64,000 nt of DNA, taken from positions 2,764,556 to 2,828,555 of the forward strand of contig PZJY01000004.1 in assembly GCA_031472005.1 (NCBI GenBank), written 5' to 3'. This DNA is from Tetracladium setigerum. Lineage: Eukaryota > Ascomycota > Leotiomycetes > Helotiales. The notes under the pieces are model-generated. The model was not told the DNA's origin. It saw nothing but the letters and a program-made list of their open reading frames with translations, and searched no databases. Below are positions 23,135 to 35,245 of this stretch, piece by piece (positions within the stretch are counted from its first letter, which is position 1; every line of letters begins with the position of its first letter). Position numbers and translations under genes: made by a program.

Positions 23135-23488
23135 TCAACGCCAAGGCAGAGAGCTCGGTAAAATCTCAGAAATGAATTTATTATCAACCGAGCTCACAAC
23201 TCGCTCCTTCTGTGCATCATTAGATTGAGATTCGACATTCTCAGGTCCAGATCTAGATTCAGCTTCGGCATTCTCAGTTTGAGCCTCTCCATTCCCAATC
23301 GACGTATCTCCATGTTCATGTTCAACACCATCACAAAAGAAACAATCATTACACTCACCACCATGCGTGCACTCCTCACATGACCCCGTCGTCATTCCGG
23401 TTGGAATGAGAGTGACGCATGCGCATTTGCAGCAGTGCATGTATTTTTCGGGTTCTTGCTTTGGTTCTTCTTGGGGTTTGGAGGACAT
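23135..23488 (-). CDS. Small cysteine-rich protein, paralogue 2
   Basis: 117 residues from ATG 23488. A charged N-terminus (KPQEEPKQEPEK) is followed by the cysteine module CCKCACVTLIPTGMTTGSC, EECTHGGECNDC and FFC, shared with the protein at 19511-19720. The rest is a Glu/Asn/Ser-rich tail that looks disordered. Seven or eight cysteines plus one histidine in 40 residues suggest a zinc-binding fold; no secretion signal is present, so it is probably intracellular. I do not recognise a named family. It lies directly beside the HET remnant, on the same strand. Confidence 0.65.
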   Translation of the reverse strand: MSSKPQEEPKQEPEKYMHCCKCACVTLIPTGMTTGSCEECTHGGECNDCFFCDGVEHEHGDTSIGNGEAQTENAEAESRSGPENVESQSNDAQKERVVSSVDNKFISEILPSSLPWR

Positions 23489-24844
23489 GGTTGTTGTTGC
23501 CGGTGGTGAGTGTGTATGTGTGTCGAGTTTGGGGTGGCGATTTTGGGTGTCGATTTCGAGAGATCTGAATTTAGTGTGTGAGAGTGAGGTGGTGAGAGGG
23601 AAGGAAGGAAGGATAGAAGTGTGTTGGACTTTATGTCCTCGACTGCTGGCTCATCAGATTATGGGATGAAGGCTGCGTTAGTGAATTGGGAAGAACAGAC
23701 TGATTGTTGTTGTGAGATGGAGTCGTTGTTGTTCGTTGTTTGGATTTGAGGTAGGAGAAGGGATTTGTCTTGCGGGAGACAGGATTTGTCCGGTGGAGAA
23801 AGGTGCGCAGGATAGATTTGTGGTTGCTAGGTGAGAGAAATAGTCATGGCCGAACGAGCGTGATAATTGATGGGCAGAGGGAGCGTTGGTAACAATGCGT
23901 CTGTCTGACGTGCATTTTCCTCGAGACAATAAAGTTGTGAGTAGAAATACTATTTTTAAAAATGAAATTAGCGCAATTAGATTGTCTCAGCTAGACATAG
24001 ATATTTTTTATGTGGTGAAAATTGAAATTAAAGATGAAGTCGGGAGAGGATTGCGAACAGAGAAGCGGTGAATTTACAAGGACTATTTTTGCTTTGATTT
24101 GTGAAAAATGAGAATATACAGTACAGCGCCTTGGCAAAATTTTACCAACAATCTTAGTTCAGGAGAAAGACAAGCCTAATTATTTTACTAAACGAGAAGG
24201 TCAATACCCCAAGCTGTCGTTTCCAAAGCCAGAATTCAATTAAGATGAAGGACATTCCTCGAAACCCCTGTTGGCAAACAATTAATGCATAACACAGACT
24301 CGGCGTTAAAAAGAGAATGAATAATGTGCAAATTTCATCAAAGATTCTAGAAAATAAAATGTCTCGCATTTTCTTTGGACTGCAAAAATAAATAAATATA
24401 TCCTCATGTACTGCATGAAAAAGAGAGCGTACGAAAACAGAAAAATCGATACAAAAAACATCGTACAGTACAACCGCATCTTCTAAAAATTATCAGAATT
24501 CTATCTAATCCACAAGCTCGTCAAAGGTCAAAGCAGAAACGCGAAATAGCATCAAGGGGAGGAAAAAATTCAACAAGCAAAACTAATACTAGAACTGAAA
24601 TCAAATCAAATTCAAAGCCAAAATCCAAAATTAAATGAACGACTCGCGCGCAAACAATCAAAGACAAATGGCACAAGTAAAACAAAAGAAAAGAAAACAA
24701 AATCATAAATGAAAATCCATCATCCAACCACAAGCGCCCTTGCGGGGCTCAACCCCGACCTTTCCAACATATCATTCCCGAACAATCATCAAAATCGTCG
24801 TACCAAACTCTCTCATTGCGGGTTTGCCCCACCATACCACACAT
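23489..24844. other. Intergenic
   Basis: Short frames only. The stretch 24100-24740 is A-rich on the plus strand and probably forms the 3' flank of the gene that ends at 24845. Confidence 0.45.
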
Positions 24845-26104
24845 TCAGTATCCAGTAGTGGTTGGAGGACTCTCCCAGTGCCTCAACATTTGCTCCAGCG
24901 CCTCGCTCCACTCATAATCGAAGCAAGCAGCCAACTGATCTGCTTCATGTTGTTCCGGGTACTTGCCTCCCCACATCTCCGGCTTCGCTGCTTCGCTCGC
25001 GGCATAGGCTGAGATCATTCGACTAAACCCATCACGTATATAAGCAAATATCCGCAATATCCGCAACATCCCAAATATGAAAAAAAATTCTTCTCCAAAA
25101 AGAGGGAAATCAATGGAAGGGGGAGAGGGGGAGCAGACATACTCATTTCTCAACTTAATCAAGACCAACCAAGCATAATTCCAGCTCCGGTTGCTCTCTG
25201 GATCATTACTAACTCTCCACTTGGCATCGTCCAAAGCCGCGGAACTGAATGGGTAGTTTCTCGTCAAGCCGCGAAGTTCATTGAGCATGTTGTTGCTCGC
25301 AACGTAAGAATTCCAGGCTGATGTCATGGGGCCTTGGAAGGCGAGTTGGTCTTCGGCGGAAGATTCCGCGGCGATGCGTTCGATGCGGCGGAGTTCGGTC
25401 ATGGTGTTGATGCGACGGGTGTTGAGGGATTCAATGAGTTGGGATGTGCTTTGCTGGGGGATTGTTAGTTTTAAGATTGGAGGTTTGCAGTTTGCAGGAG
25501 AGAGGGGTAGAATGCTAATGTTTGCTTTACTCACGTGCGATGTACGGCGGGAAGAGCCTTTGCTGCTGGAGCCGTGACCGGTGCGTCTGGAAGACATTCT
25601 TCTGATCGAGTTGTTGTATGGAGCAACGAAAGTGAGTTGCTGATGGTTTTGAGACTCTTCAAACTTCTTGACGATTCTGCTTGAAGCGGGTTCCTGCTCT
25701 TGAGATTGCTCTGGAGTCTCTAAGCTTGTATCTGCGGTGCTCAGAGACTTTAATTGGTGATTTTGGGGCGATTGAGATGCCTGAGTTGATTGAGTTGATT
25801 GAGTTGCCTGAGATGCTTCGGAGTTCTCTTTGCTACTGCTGTTGTTCCTCTCTTTTCTCGAGGAATCGAGGTTCGTTATATAATCTTCTGGATAGTCAAT
25901 TGCTGAACAGGTATCTGTTTGAAGTCCCTGACAAAGCTTAGATGAGTGTCTCGAGAAGTAGGGATGAACTCGTAATTCGTTGACACGAGATCTACGACCA
26001 GGATAGATTGCAACGGGGTGCCTGCTGACTGATGACGCTGGTATCCTACACGTATGATTTCGATGTACTTTTGATGCCGAGTAATTCCTGTGTATGCGGC
26101 TCAT
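24845..26104 (-). CDS. Unknown protein, Ser/Gln-rich N-terminus and helical C-terminus
   Basis: Joined (minus) from 26104-25535, 25453-25143 and 25022-24845 (352 residues). Both introns (81 and 120 bp) contain no stop, but have good donors (GTGAGT, GTATGT), so I treat them as introns. Residues 1-190 are basic then Ser/Gln/Thr-rich (repeats of QSTQ, SQATQ) and probably disordered. The C-terminal 150 residues look helical with conserved-looking tryptophans (SAWNSYVASNN, NRSWNYAWLVLIKL, CFDYEWSEALEQMLRHWE). No known domain is recognised. A frame open upstream of the ATG to 26182 begins with TTG and is not used. Confidence 0.6.
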   Translation of the reverse strand: MSRIHRNYSASKVHRNHTCRIPASSVSRHPVAIYPGRRSRVNELRVHPYFSRHSSKLCQGLQTDTCSAIDYPEDYITNLDSSRKERNNSSSKENSEASQATQSTQSTQASQSPQNHQLKSLSTADTSLETPEQSQEQEPASSRIVKKFEESQNHQQLTFVAPYNNSIRRMSSRRTGHGSSSKGSSRRTSHVSKANISILPLSPANCKPPILKLTIPQQSTSQLIESLNTRRINTMTELRRIERIAAESSAEDQLAFQGPMTSAWNSYVASNNMLNELRGLTRNYPFSSAALDDAKWRVSNDPESNRSWNYAWLVLIKLRNEYVCSPSPPSIDFPLFGEEFFFIFGMLRILRIFAYIRDGFSRMISAYAASEAAKPEMWGGKYPEQHEADQLAACFDYEWSEALEQMLRHWESPPTTTGY

Positions 26105-29100
26105 TATATGAGGTTCTGGGAGAGGTGTGGATAGCTTCTGGTAAGGTGAGGCGAAGCCGTGGTGAATTGTATCTCTAGCCAATTGAAACTTCTGAAAGCC
26201 CAGCTGTCTTCATTTATTCTCGAGAGAATGCGGCGATTTGCAGAAATTGAAAAAGATCTGTAAGGTTAAATGACGGTAGAGAGGAAACAAAGTGGAGTTG
26301 AAACTGCAAGTCGATGACTGCGGGAACAAGGGGAGGGCTGCTACTACATCCCGGGGAGGAGTACTGCTCCTCAGCCCTGTGAGCTTCTTGAACACTAGCG
26401 CATGTATACCCATGTGCTAAAATGTGACGTGCAAATCCCAAGAACTCAGCTCGGGATTCTTAGTGGCTGTATTGGAGGAGCCCCATCAGGGATTCAAGTC
26501 GTAGCTGGGACTACGCTAATGGGAACGATCCTAGATGCATGGAAACTCTTGGTATGATTGCTGGCTCAAACTCTGACCAAGGCTTAATAAAATCAGAAAG
26601 CCCGTAAACGTGAGCATCGGAGTCTTGCTCTGTCGTGAATGACGGTGCTCACAGAGATAGAACTCTGAAGAATTTCCTTTCTCAGATGCTTGCTGACAGT
26701 TCCTGTCATCCGATCTAGTCTGGTCGTGTGGCGTCGATTCATCGGTGCAGTGCCTCATCAATTGCAATGATGAGGGGCAGCACGATTTGCCGATCCATAT
26801 TACCGGTGATACAGGTTGATTGAGTTGGGGTTGGTGGTATTCGAGCCCATATTCGTAGAATTAATGTATTCTGAGGTTCGCTGTTCCACGTGCCCATGTG
26901 TTAATCTCGATGGACGAGGGTCTGATTGGCTTCGTGGCAAGGCTGGGAATCAAAACAGAAGAATCCCCATTGATAGTGCTTTCTAATATCTCTTGGTAAG
27001 CAAAGCTAATGCAAAACAAGATATGTGTTTGAAGCATGGCGGGAAGTTTCGACAGTAGTGGTGGGACGATAATCTCGATGTACTTTTTCTCCTTGAGATG
27101 GGATGGAGCCTTGTGAAGTCGATCCGTTCGCGAGCCAATCAGCAGCACACAAGCGTGCTGAATATCCTCCAGCCTCAGCCTCAGATATCAGGGGTGTTGA
27201 AGAACATGGAATTGCCTATTGACATCTCCCTCGAAAAGTGGAATGATAGAAGAAAGAATGGAAAGTTTCAAGATGTAGTCATCCTCATTCCTTGGCCAGC
27301 TGAGATAGATGAGATGGAAAAGGACAGACAAAGGACCAAATACAGACACCGAAAAGGGAAGACGCAGGCAGACTCCAACCAGACGTCGCATTCTCAAGGC
27401 GAAATAACTCGCATTCGACAAAACTCCTGAACTCGACCCGCAGTTCATTACAAAGATAGGACTCAGACGCGTGTGAGGAAAAAGGCAGAAATCTTTGTAA
27501 TATGGAGACTGTCCATAGTCATTCATAGTGGGAGGCACGGAAGACAGGTCAGCATCTGACTTCGCCTCCACCAAATGCTTTGTGTTTGTTGAAGGAAGAA
27601 TATATGGTGTGAGGTTGGGGAGAGGGAGAAGGAGGAGAAGGAAGAAAGGATGATGAGAAGGCGAGATTCCACAACACGCTAAAGAAGCAACAAATGCGAT
27701 GAATCCGAGAGAGCGACGGGAAGGCCGTTTTACGGGGGGAGGCTGCCAAGAGGTGAGCCACAACGGCAGCACGGACAACATCCTGCCACCCGCGCACCTG
27801 TGTCCCTCGGATCTGACACTTCCCGGCCGCGTCTAAGTAAAAGAAGCGCCAAGCGCAGACATCACCACAATCCCCCGTTCGCTGTTTTCATTCCAAGTCC
27901 GGATACCATTTCGCTGTGTTTGCTGAGTGTCGTGGGGTGTAGAATAAGCAAGCAGAAGGCAATCTCATCGGCGATCTCTCTTCCTGCATCTATTCCTCAA
28001 GAATTTCCTCCTCCGTTCGGTCGAATTGTTCATTTCATGAACCCATTACTCTCTCCCACCATCCTCCAGCCCGCGCCAACTCGTAACAAGATCCTTCCCA
28101 ACGGCGTTCCAAATGTCTGGCGATGATGAGGAGAGATTCGCTGGAGTATGGGACGAGTCACTGAGAAATTGGGTGATTCTCTTCTCATCCCAACCAGAAG
28201 GTCGTCAGGATGTCCGTCACGGCGGAGATCATGAAAAACCGGGAGTCTGACATCCTAATCTTCTGAGATAAGCGCGGATCATGGCGAAAATCCCCAAGAA
28301 GCGTAATACGATTGTGAGGTTTGCCGCGTTGCCGGGAAGGCTCTTTCCTCCCAAGGTCCATCACCCGTGGGTTGGGCTTATTTTGAGTGTCTTAAGTACG
28401 AGAGAGGTGGTTAGTACCATACAAAAAGAGTTTTGCTCCCACAACGAGGATATACTTGTCTGTCTCCCTGCTGGAATCTCCCTCAGGAGTCAGGTTCAAA
28501 GGAATGATCAGAGTTGAAAAATCTGGCTCTGGTGCTTCATCGCTGGTAACGAGTTGTTGGATTGTCAGAGGAACAGGAGCAACACAAAGTGTGCAGAGAA
28601 CGACGTTTTTGAAATGGAAAGTGCCATTCGTAAAACTCCAGAATCTATAGTGCGTACAGTATCTTCTCTATATGACATTCTTGACAATGCGGCGGCATTT
28701 GAGAAGATTGATCATCAATCCCCATGGAAGACGAAGTTCCCGAGCAGCCATCCATTTTCAGCGCGGGATCGGCCCCCTTCCAGGGCCATTTACCACACAC
28801 CATTGGTGCCTTTTGCCATTAACGTATAAATCCCTATACATCTTCTCTTTGCACGTTTTTACTGCAGCCAATGATGGATGTCCTTCTGCATGCACACCCA
28901 CTTTTACCATAGGGAGGTACAGTTCGGAAGTTGGACTTCCCGACATTTGTTCTTGAGATGTTGGAGTTTTCGAGAAGGTTTTTGATATTTTTCACGGCCG
29001 CGATTCTGTCATCTTCCTATTCCATATCCTTCTTGCTGTGTGTGGATTGGTAATAATGTAGTTTGCAGGAATGTTGCTGTCCACATAGAATCTTTATGTT

Positions 29101-30522
29101 TGCGTGGGTTGTGTGTCATTTCCCTACAGGCCCATAACTCTTCAACACAACCCAACCTGGGAAGAAGATCGTTCTCTCTTAACTGCCCACGTCTCTACCC
29201 TTCGAAGACAGTACGGAATAAATTTCCAACTTCTCTTCCAAAGATACTTACCTACCAAGGCGTTCAAGTGCGTTAGTATCAATATCCACCATCGCGTCGT
29301 TGTCACTTCCTCCTCGTTACCACACCCTGAAAACACCCCTCGCAGCATTCCCTGCAATCATCTTCCATCAGATAAGATCTCACCCCCCCTCCTCTCTTCA
29401 TCCATCTCTAATAGCCTGCTTCCCGCACCTCAACTATCTCCAGAGACTAACCAACCTCCTAGCGGGCTAGCCGATCTCCTCAACTTTAAAGAGATCACAA
29501 ACCCACTTACTTACATACTTCAACAGCCTCAACACCACGAACCGCGCCACCACCTCCACACTACTGTACCGAGGCACTTTATCCCGACTTACCCAACCCA
29601 GTGGAAAAAACCTAATATGATGATCCATCACCTGCCCTGCCATTCAGCCTCGTTCATGGTCGCGCTAGAACAGTTCACCTATCCCCACTCCATGTTCTTT
29701 CTTCTCTTACGAAACACCGACAGCAAAGATCTTGACAGAACGAGTCCGCGAATGAACGAACAAATAAAAAAGCCGTCAAATACATCTCACGTACGCTCAT
29801 CAAATTCCAATCAACAGATTCAAAAACCTTCCTCCCCACTCTCCAACCTTTCTTTCACATCAAACACAAAATCTATTGTTGATAGACTGCTGAGCAAAAA
29901 ACCTCATTTTTTTTTCTTTTTATTTTTTTCATTGATACACACTTTGATTGCTTGCCTCTTTCCCTATAATATATAAAAACATATATATGAAAAGAAGAGA
30001 TAACGCCCCCCATGCATGCATGCTGTCTGCTAGTGTAATAATACCTATGCGTTCGTTAAATGTTCCCAACCACCCCATTGATTAACCCCATCCCATCCCA
30101 TCCCATCCCACCCCAAGCCAAACCGAGTCTTGCCTTCTCCCGAAAAAAAGAAAAAGAGCTAAACGCCATACCCATGTACATACAGATGTGGTGTAGTGAT
30201 CTAGGTACCCATCTCTACCGTGAAAACCCATGCTGGTGATCTACGTCTAGTCAAAGACTCCAAGTCGTAGTCTTGTCTCGTTTAATCATCTCCTCAACCG
30301 ACAAACCGACAAACCCGACCGATCGAGCCCAATGCATGTAAACCCACTTAATCCACCGTACCGTACTGTAGCGTACCAGCCAGTCCAACCTGTATTTACA
30401 ACCCCCTGCCCCCTCTCCCTTTCTCCTTCACGTATCTACTCACCTCCTCACCACCCTATCATCACCACTCACCCCCTCACTCACTCCTTCCTCCTCCTCT
30501 TCCTCGTCCTCATCATCCTCAT
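26105..30522. other. 4.4-kb gene-poor stretch
   Basis: No gene I can support. Several frames of 60-290 codons exist on both strands, the longest on the plus strand at 29104-29976, but it is Pro/Ser/His-rich, has no ATG at its reported start and no motif. The DNA from about 29100 to 30600 is strongly pyrimidine-rich on the plus strand, and contains a CATCC microsatellite near 30087-30110. Confidence 0.45.
30087..30110. repeat. Microsatellite (CATCC)n
   Basis: Four to five tandem CCCAT/CATCC units in non-coding DNA. Confidence 0.8.
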
Positions 30523-32324
30523 TCAAACTCCCTCCTCCTCATCCCACTCCGTACTTTCCAAATCCTCACCTCTAATGCCCCAACTCGCCAAAAATCCCAA
30601 AAACGCAATACCGCCAAACACACCCCATGACAGAGCTTCTCCTTTTGGACGGATGTGAGTTGAGATTGTGAAGAGCCCGCCGGAGACGAAGGGACCAACT
30701 GCTCTGCCGGCCGCGGAAAGGGTTTGGGCTAGGCCGTTGAGCGTGCCGAGGACAGAGTGGTTGGGAGCTGAGTTGGTGATCTGGGGGATTGTGGTTAGTA
30801 AATAGGGAGATTGGGGGAAGGGAGTGAGAGAAATGGTGAATAATGAGGGAGGGAGATACGTACTAATAACAATGCACTTGTCAAACCACCCACCGCAGCG
30901 ACTGTCTTGACTAATAGCACAAAGCCCATCTCAATCCACAACCAGACCTTTCCACTACCCAAGCCAAACACTGGTTTATCATCTTTGTGTTGCACGAAGG
31001 GCATCATGATCATAGATAAGAAGAACAAGAACAACCCCGCTCTGTAGGTTGCTTTATTGCCCATTTTCTCCTTTAGTTTTCCGAACACGCCAACTTGGAA
31101 GATGATTGTTATAACTCCAGCGAAGGAGAGAGACAGGCCTATCTCTTCTGGTGAGAGCTCACGACCATTTGGTGCTGGAGCTTGTGCAAAAATAGGGTAG
31201 AGTGTATTGAAAGATATGTTGGAAAGTTGAAAAACAAGATATGTGCCCAGTAGGAGCAGTGTATCTCGATTGAGCACTTCCTTGCTGGTCAATTGATGTC
31301 CGCTATTTGCAAAGACTTCCGGGATAGAAAGGAGGGATTGTGTTTCACTCTCTTCCTCGGTGGTCTCGCCTTCGCTGATATCATCCAGTGTTCCATCTGT
31401 TCGGGGATTTAATTGGCGTTGGCGACGACTGCGGATGTAGGTTGGATTTCGCGAGGCGCCCATGAATTGCCATACCCAGCTGAAGAGATTTCCGACACGT
31501 TTCTTGAGTGGCGGGAGGGATTTCGCTTCTTCAAGGCTTTCCTCTAGGAAAAATCCCGTGAGGACCAAATCCAGCATCAGAATACCAGCCGAGAAAAGAT
31601 TCGGCAGTAAGTATGGATAGGGATTTGTCAGTGACTTGTTGAATGGATTTTGTTGCATCACCATCAATCCTCCCAAAGCTGGTCCCGTAATACCACCAAT
31701 TCCATAGATCACCGGCAACCAAACGAACGCCTTACTCTGGTTGCTGCGATCTGTGATCTCTCCCAGACAAGTACTTATGACCCCCTGATTGCCATTGAAC
31801 AATCCCATACACGCCTGCACAATTATAGCCTGCCATAAAGTCCTGCAGAATCCAAAGGCAACAAACGACGCGGCCGTAAAGACCGTCCCTAGCATCACGA
31901 CCGGTTTCCTTCCAATCTGATCACTCAACCAGCCCCAAAAGAAATTCGTCGCAAACTGGGCCAGGGCAAACGAGGATGCTATTAAGCCCACATACAATCC
32001 AATCTGCGACGGATCCACCTCTGGAAACGTTGAAGTCATCTCTGGTAGGTATGGGGAAATCGAATTGAGCGCCGTTTGCTCGGCGAGCGCGATGACGGCC
32101 AGGATGGCAAGTTGTCGAGTCGGCAGAGGGGAATTGTGATGTTGTTCTGCCACATCTCCATTCTGTGAGGGCGCACCACTTTCTCCATCTTGTCCTGAGG
32201 AATCGGCTGTATAGTAGGGTGGTCTGCCACGCGATTTGGGGGGTGCAGTTGGGAAGGTGTGGTAGTGGGGTGTCGATGATTTTCTGCGATCCATGCCACC
32301 AGGCATCCTGGCGCGTTGTTTCAT
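30523..32324 (-). CDS. Major facilitator superfamily transporter (DHA1-like)
   Basis: Joined (minus) from 32324-30864 and 30780-30523 (572 residues). A charged cytoplasmic N-terminus of about 75 residues is followed by helix 1 and the MFS motif A region NFFWGWLSDQIGRKPVVMLG. Next come the antiporter-type stretch GLFNGNQGVISTCLGEITDR and PVIYGIGGITGPALGG. A long acidic loop (DDISEGETTEEESETQS) lies between helices 6 and 7. The second exon supplies the last helices, including LNGLAQTLSAAGRAVGPFVSGGLF, and an acidic tail. The pattern fits the YCR023C / zinc-induced-facilitator-like branch of MFS proteins, vacuolar or plasma-membrane exporters. The substrate cannot be read from sequence. Confidence 0.9.
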
Positions 32325-34192
32325 GGCGATTGATGCGTGAGGGAAGAACAGCTGGCGAGTGGATATGCTGGGAAGGTATTGTAGGTAAGGATATGCTGTC
32401 GTGGTATTTGCAGACTTTCTGGTCGCAGTGGTACGAATTGCGCGGTTGTGGTTGTGCTCGTGTGCCCACTCTTCATGGGACGAGGCAATTCAGGATGGAG
32501 CTTCTCTCGATGGAGATTAGTGGGGGGAGATGGTCATAAATTTCGAAGAGACTGAAACTCTTCTATTTCATGAAGTTGTTCAGTCCATGGCCGGTTGTAA
32601 ACAAGGGAGGGTTTGTAGGTAGAATGGGTGTAGCAGGAGCAAGTTAAGTTGTTCGCAAAAAGCAAGCAAAAAGTGTGTATCGGCGGTGATGTAATTGCCC
32701 CCAGCCTGCCAAGTTTCCGGAGTATTTGGTCCTGGCTGCTCCTGTCTTCTGACCTTCCTGCGTGCTCGAGTAGTAAGACAAAACGAACAATTTTGACTTT
32801 GGTTATTTTACTCAACATGAAAGTGTGAAGGCTTGTATGGGTATATCAGTTTTTGAAAGACGATATAATTAATACTCAAGTCTGCAGGTGAAAAAAGTGG
32901 TTTCTTCCTATTGGTGTTCGTCCACCCAATCCCAATGACATGCATTCGCATCGCGATCGATTCAGCCGCTGATGGAAGAGCCAACCAATCATGGCCTCGG
33001 TATGCTGTTTGAAAGAGGGTATTACAGGTTGGGAGCTAGATATATATAATCACAAGCTATTTCACTGTACGGAGTATGATATTCCTAAACAACCTCAATT
33101 TGCCTGAGCCACCTGCACCTGATCATCCTTACTATCAAAATATATGTAGCAACTCAGCACTTAGGGGAATTACTGTCAATGTAGCTTTCTGTATCCTTAC
33201 CTTCAGACCTAGCTTGGAATAGTACATATCCTTATTATAAGCTTACATTTAAAAAACATTCATACATAAATAAATCGTGAAAGGCGGAATGTAACAATCG
33301 AGTAAAGAGTCTCCAAAATATCTGGATAGTTAAGTGGAGAAATCCATGTTCACGACACTGTTGACAAAAAAGAAAATCTTCATAGAAAATGCGTGAAAAA
33401 ATATTCTAGTGAAAGCGATGAACAAGATAGAAAGTATATCACACACAGAAATAGACTATCAATCGACTAAGCCGCAGATCAATAGAAAGTTCCATGTGTT
33501 TTCTATCAATACCTCCCTCTCAGACAACACTAAGTATGCAGGCCGTGCCAAAACAAAGCCTCCCTCAACAACATCTCAACATCTCAAAGTAACCCATGCC
33601 GTACTCACTCATACATACACGCATCTCATAGGCCACATCGGACAAGAACTCGTACTCAAAACCACAGAATTGTTCCATCCTCGCCATACCTAATTTCCCG
33701 AATCCCATACAAAATTTCAAGCTCAAAATAAGCACAAATTCTGGTTGGTGAACAAACCCTGAAAGTACGGACTGGCCAATCGCTGTAGGGCCGTTTGGGT
33801 GACGAAAGTATTATGTAAGTCAGGTACGAGCTTGGCGGGAGGCAGAAGTCAGCCCTATGCCAAGGATTTTGTAGATCCTGGTTGCTTGTGAGGTAGCGAC
33901 ATTGAATACTACAGCATAGCCCGTCGGATGAGAGTGTATAAGATCAGATCAAGTCTTTCTTTATTTTGTGGTGTTTGAATTCTACAATTATCCATCCATC
34001 CATACTCTTAAATACACAGCACCGCGAGACATATACTGCAATCACTTTCGGCATTACTTCAACAACTTCACACCCATCCTTCTTAAACACTCAAATACTC
34101 CCAAGAAAGATATCCTGTAACAATCTCGCCTATTATTCTATTTCGTTCAGATCTGTTTTCGCCAACATCACTACACTTTTTACCCACACAAA
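32325..34192. other. Intergenic, divergent promoter region
   Basis: Lies between the MFS gene (minus) and the RTA1 gene (plus). No coding feature; the part 33000-33450 is AT-rich. Confidence 0.5.
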
Positions 34193-35245
34193 ATGTCAAC
34201 AAACAAAACCCACTCCTTCGGCCACGGCACCGGAACCGGCAACCAAACCCTCCTGGAAAAGCCCTACCTCTGCACCCTCGAGACCTGCGACCTCTCTATG
34301 GCAACATTCAACTACATCCCCACTCTCGCAGGCAACGCGATATACATGACAATCTTCATCATCCTCCTCCTGTCGCAACTCGCCATCGGCATAAAATTCA
34401 AGACCTGGGGTTACATGACCGCCATGGTTCTCGGCCTCCTTCTCGAGATAATCGGCTACTACGAACGCATTGCCATCCACAAGAATCCATTCAACGGTGA
34501 TGCGTTCCTGGGCTCGCTGGTGACGCTGACGATTGCGCCGGCGCTGTTGACGGCGTCGATTTATTTGTGTTTGGGGAGGATCGTGAATGTGTATGGAGAG
34601 CACTTGTCGACTTTCAAAGCTAGGACGTACACGATTGTGTTCTGCTCGTTTGATTTTCTGTGTCTTGTGCTTCAGGCTGCTGGGGGAGCGATTGCGTCGA
34701 CGGCGAAGAAGCAGAAGGGGTCGGATTTGGGGAAGAATATCATGTTGGCCGGTTTGATATTCCAAGTCGTTGCGCTGGTTGCCTTTCTCGTTGCTGGTTC
34801 GGAGTTTGGATGGAAGGTTATCAAGAACAAGGGACGGTGGAATGCGAAATACCAAGATATCGTTCGCTCGCTTCTGTTCAAGTGCTTCCTTGGTGGACTT
34901 TTGACTGCGACGATTACGATCCTCGTTCGATCGATATTCAGATGTGTGGAGCTTTTTGGTGGTTTCAACAGCGACCTCTTCAAGGGACACGAGGCGATAT
35001 TCATGATCTTTGAGGGTCTTATGATTGTTATTGCGACAACCTGTCTTACCGTTCTCCATCCTGGATTCTGCTTCCAAGGCGCGTTTCACGATGCAAACTT
35101 CCACTACAGAAGCAAGAAGGGCGTACACTCGAAGATCAATAACTTGGAACACGATGCTGGGTCGGACGACGGAATGATTCCTGGTCATCAACTTTCGACT
35201 AGGAATACTGCTTATGGAAATGGAAGAGGAGCAGATTTGGCATAG
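34193..35245 (+). CDS. RTA1-like seven-helix membrane protein
   Basis: 350 residues in one exon from ATG 34193. The N-terminus carries the extracellular cysteines of the family (LCTLETCDLSMATFNYIPTL). Seven membrane helices follow, with the family blocks GYYERIA, LTIAPALLTASIYLCLGRI, FDFLCLVLQAAGGAI, IFRCVELFGG, and the final helix block FEGLMIVIATTCLTVLHPG. RTA1/RTM1/Rsb1 proteins of fungi give resistance to membrane-active compounds such as 7-aminocholesterol, or act in long-chain-base export; others respond to stress. The C-terminal 50 residues are hydrophilic and cytoplasmic. No intron is needed. Confidence 0.93.
   Translation: MSTNKTHSFGHGTGTGNQTLLEKPYLCTLETCDLSMATFNYIPTLAGNAIYMTIFIILLLSQLAIGIKFKTWGYMTAMVLGLLLEIIGYYERIAIHKNPFNGDAFLGSLVTLTIAPALLTASIYLCLGRIVNVYGEHLSTFKARTYTIVFCSFDFLCLVLQAAGGAIASTAKKQKGSDLGKNIMLAGLIFQVVALVAFLVAGSEFGWKVIKNKGRWNAKYQDIVRSLLFKCFLGGLLTATITILVRSIFRCVELFGGFNSDLFKGHEAIFMIFEGLMIVIATTCLTVLHPGFCFQGAFHDANFHYRSKKGVHSKINNLEHDAGSDDGMIPGHQLSTRNTAYGNGRGADLA

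Noticed and set aside
27188..27781. 197-codon minus-strand frame
   Set aside because: Composition is Leu/Pro/Ser noise from C/T-rich DNA, without motif or conserved look.
29104..29976. 290-codon plus-strand frame
   Set aside because: Begins without ATG, is Pro/Ser/His-rich because the DNA is pyrimidine-rich, and shows no domain.
34196..35191. 331-codon frame opposite the RTA1 gene
   Set aside because: Shadow of the RTA1-like gene, Arg/Glu-rich and without features.
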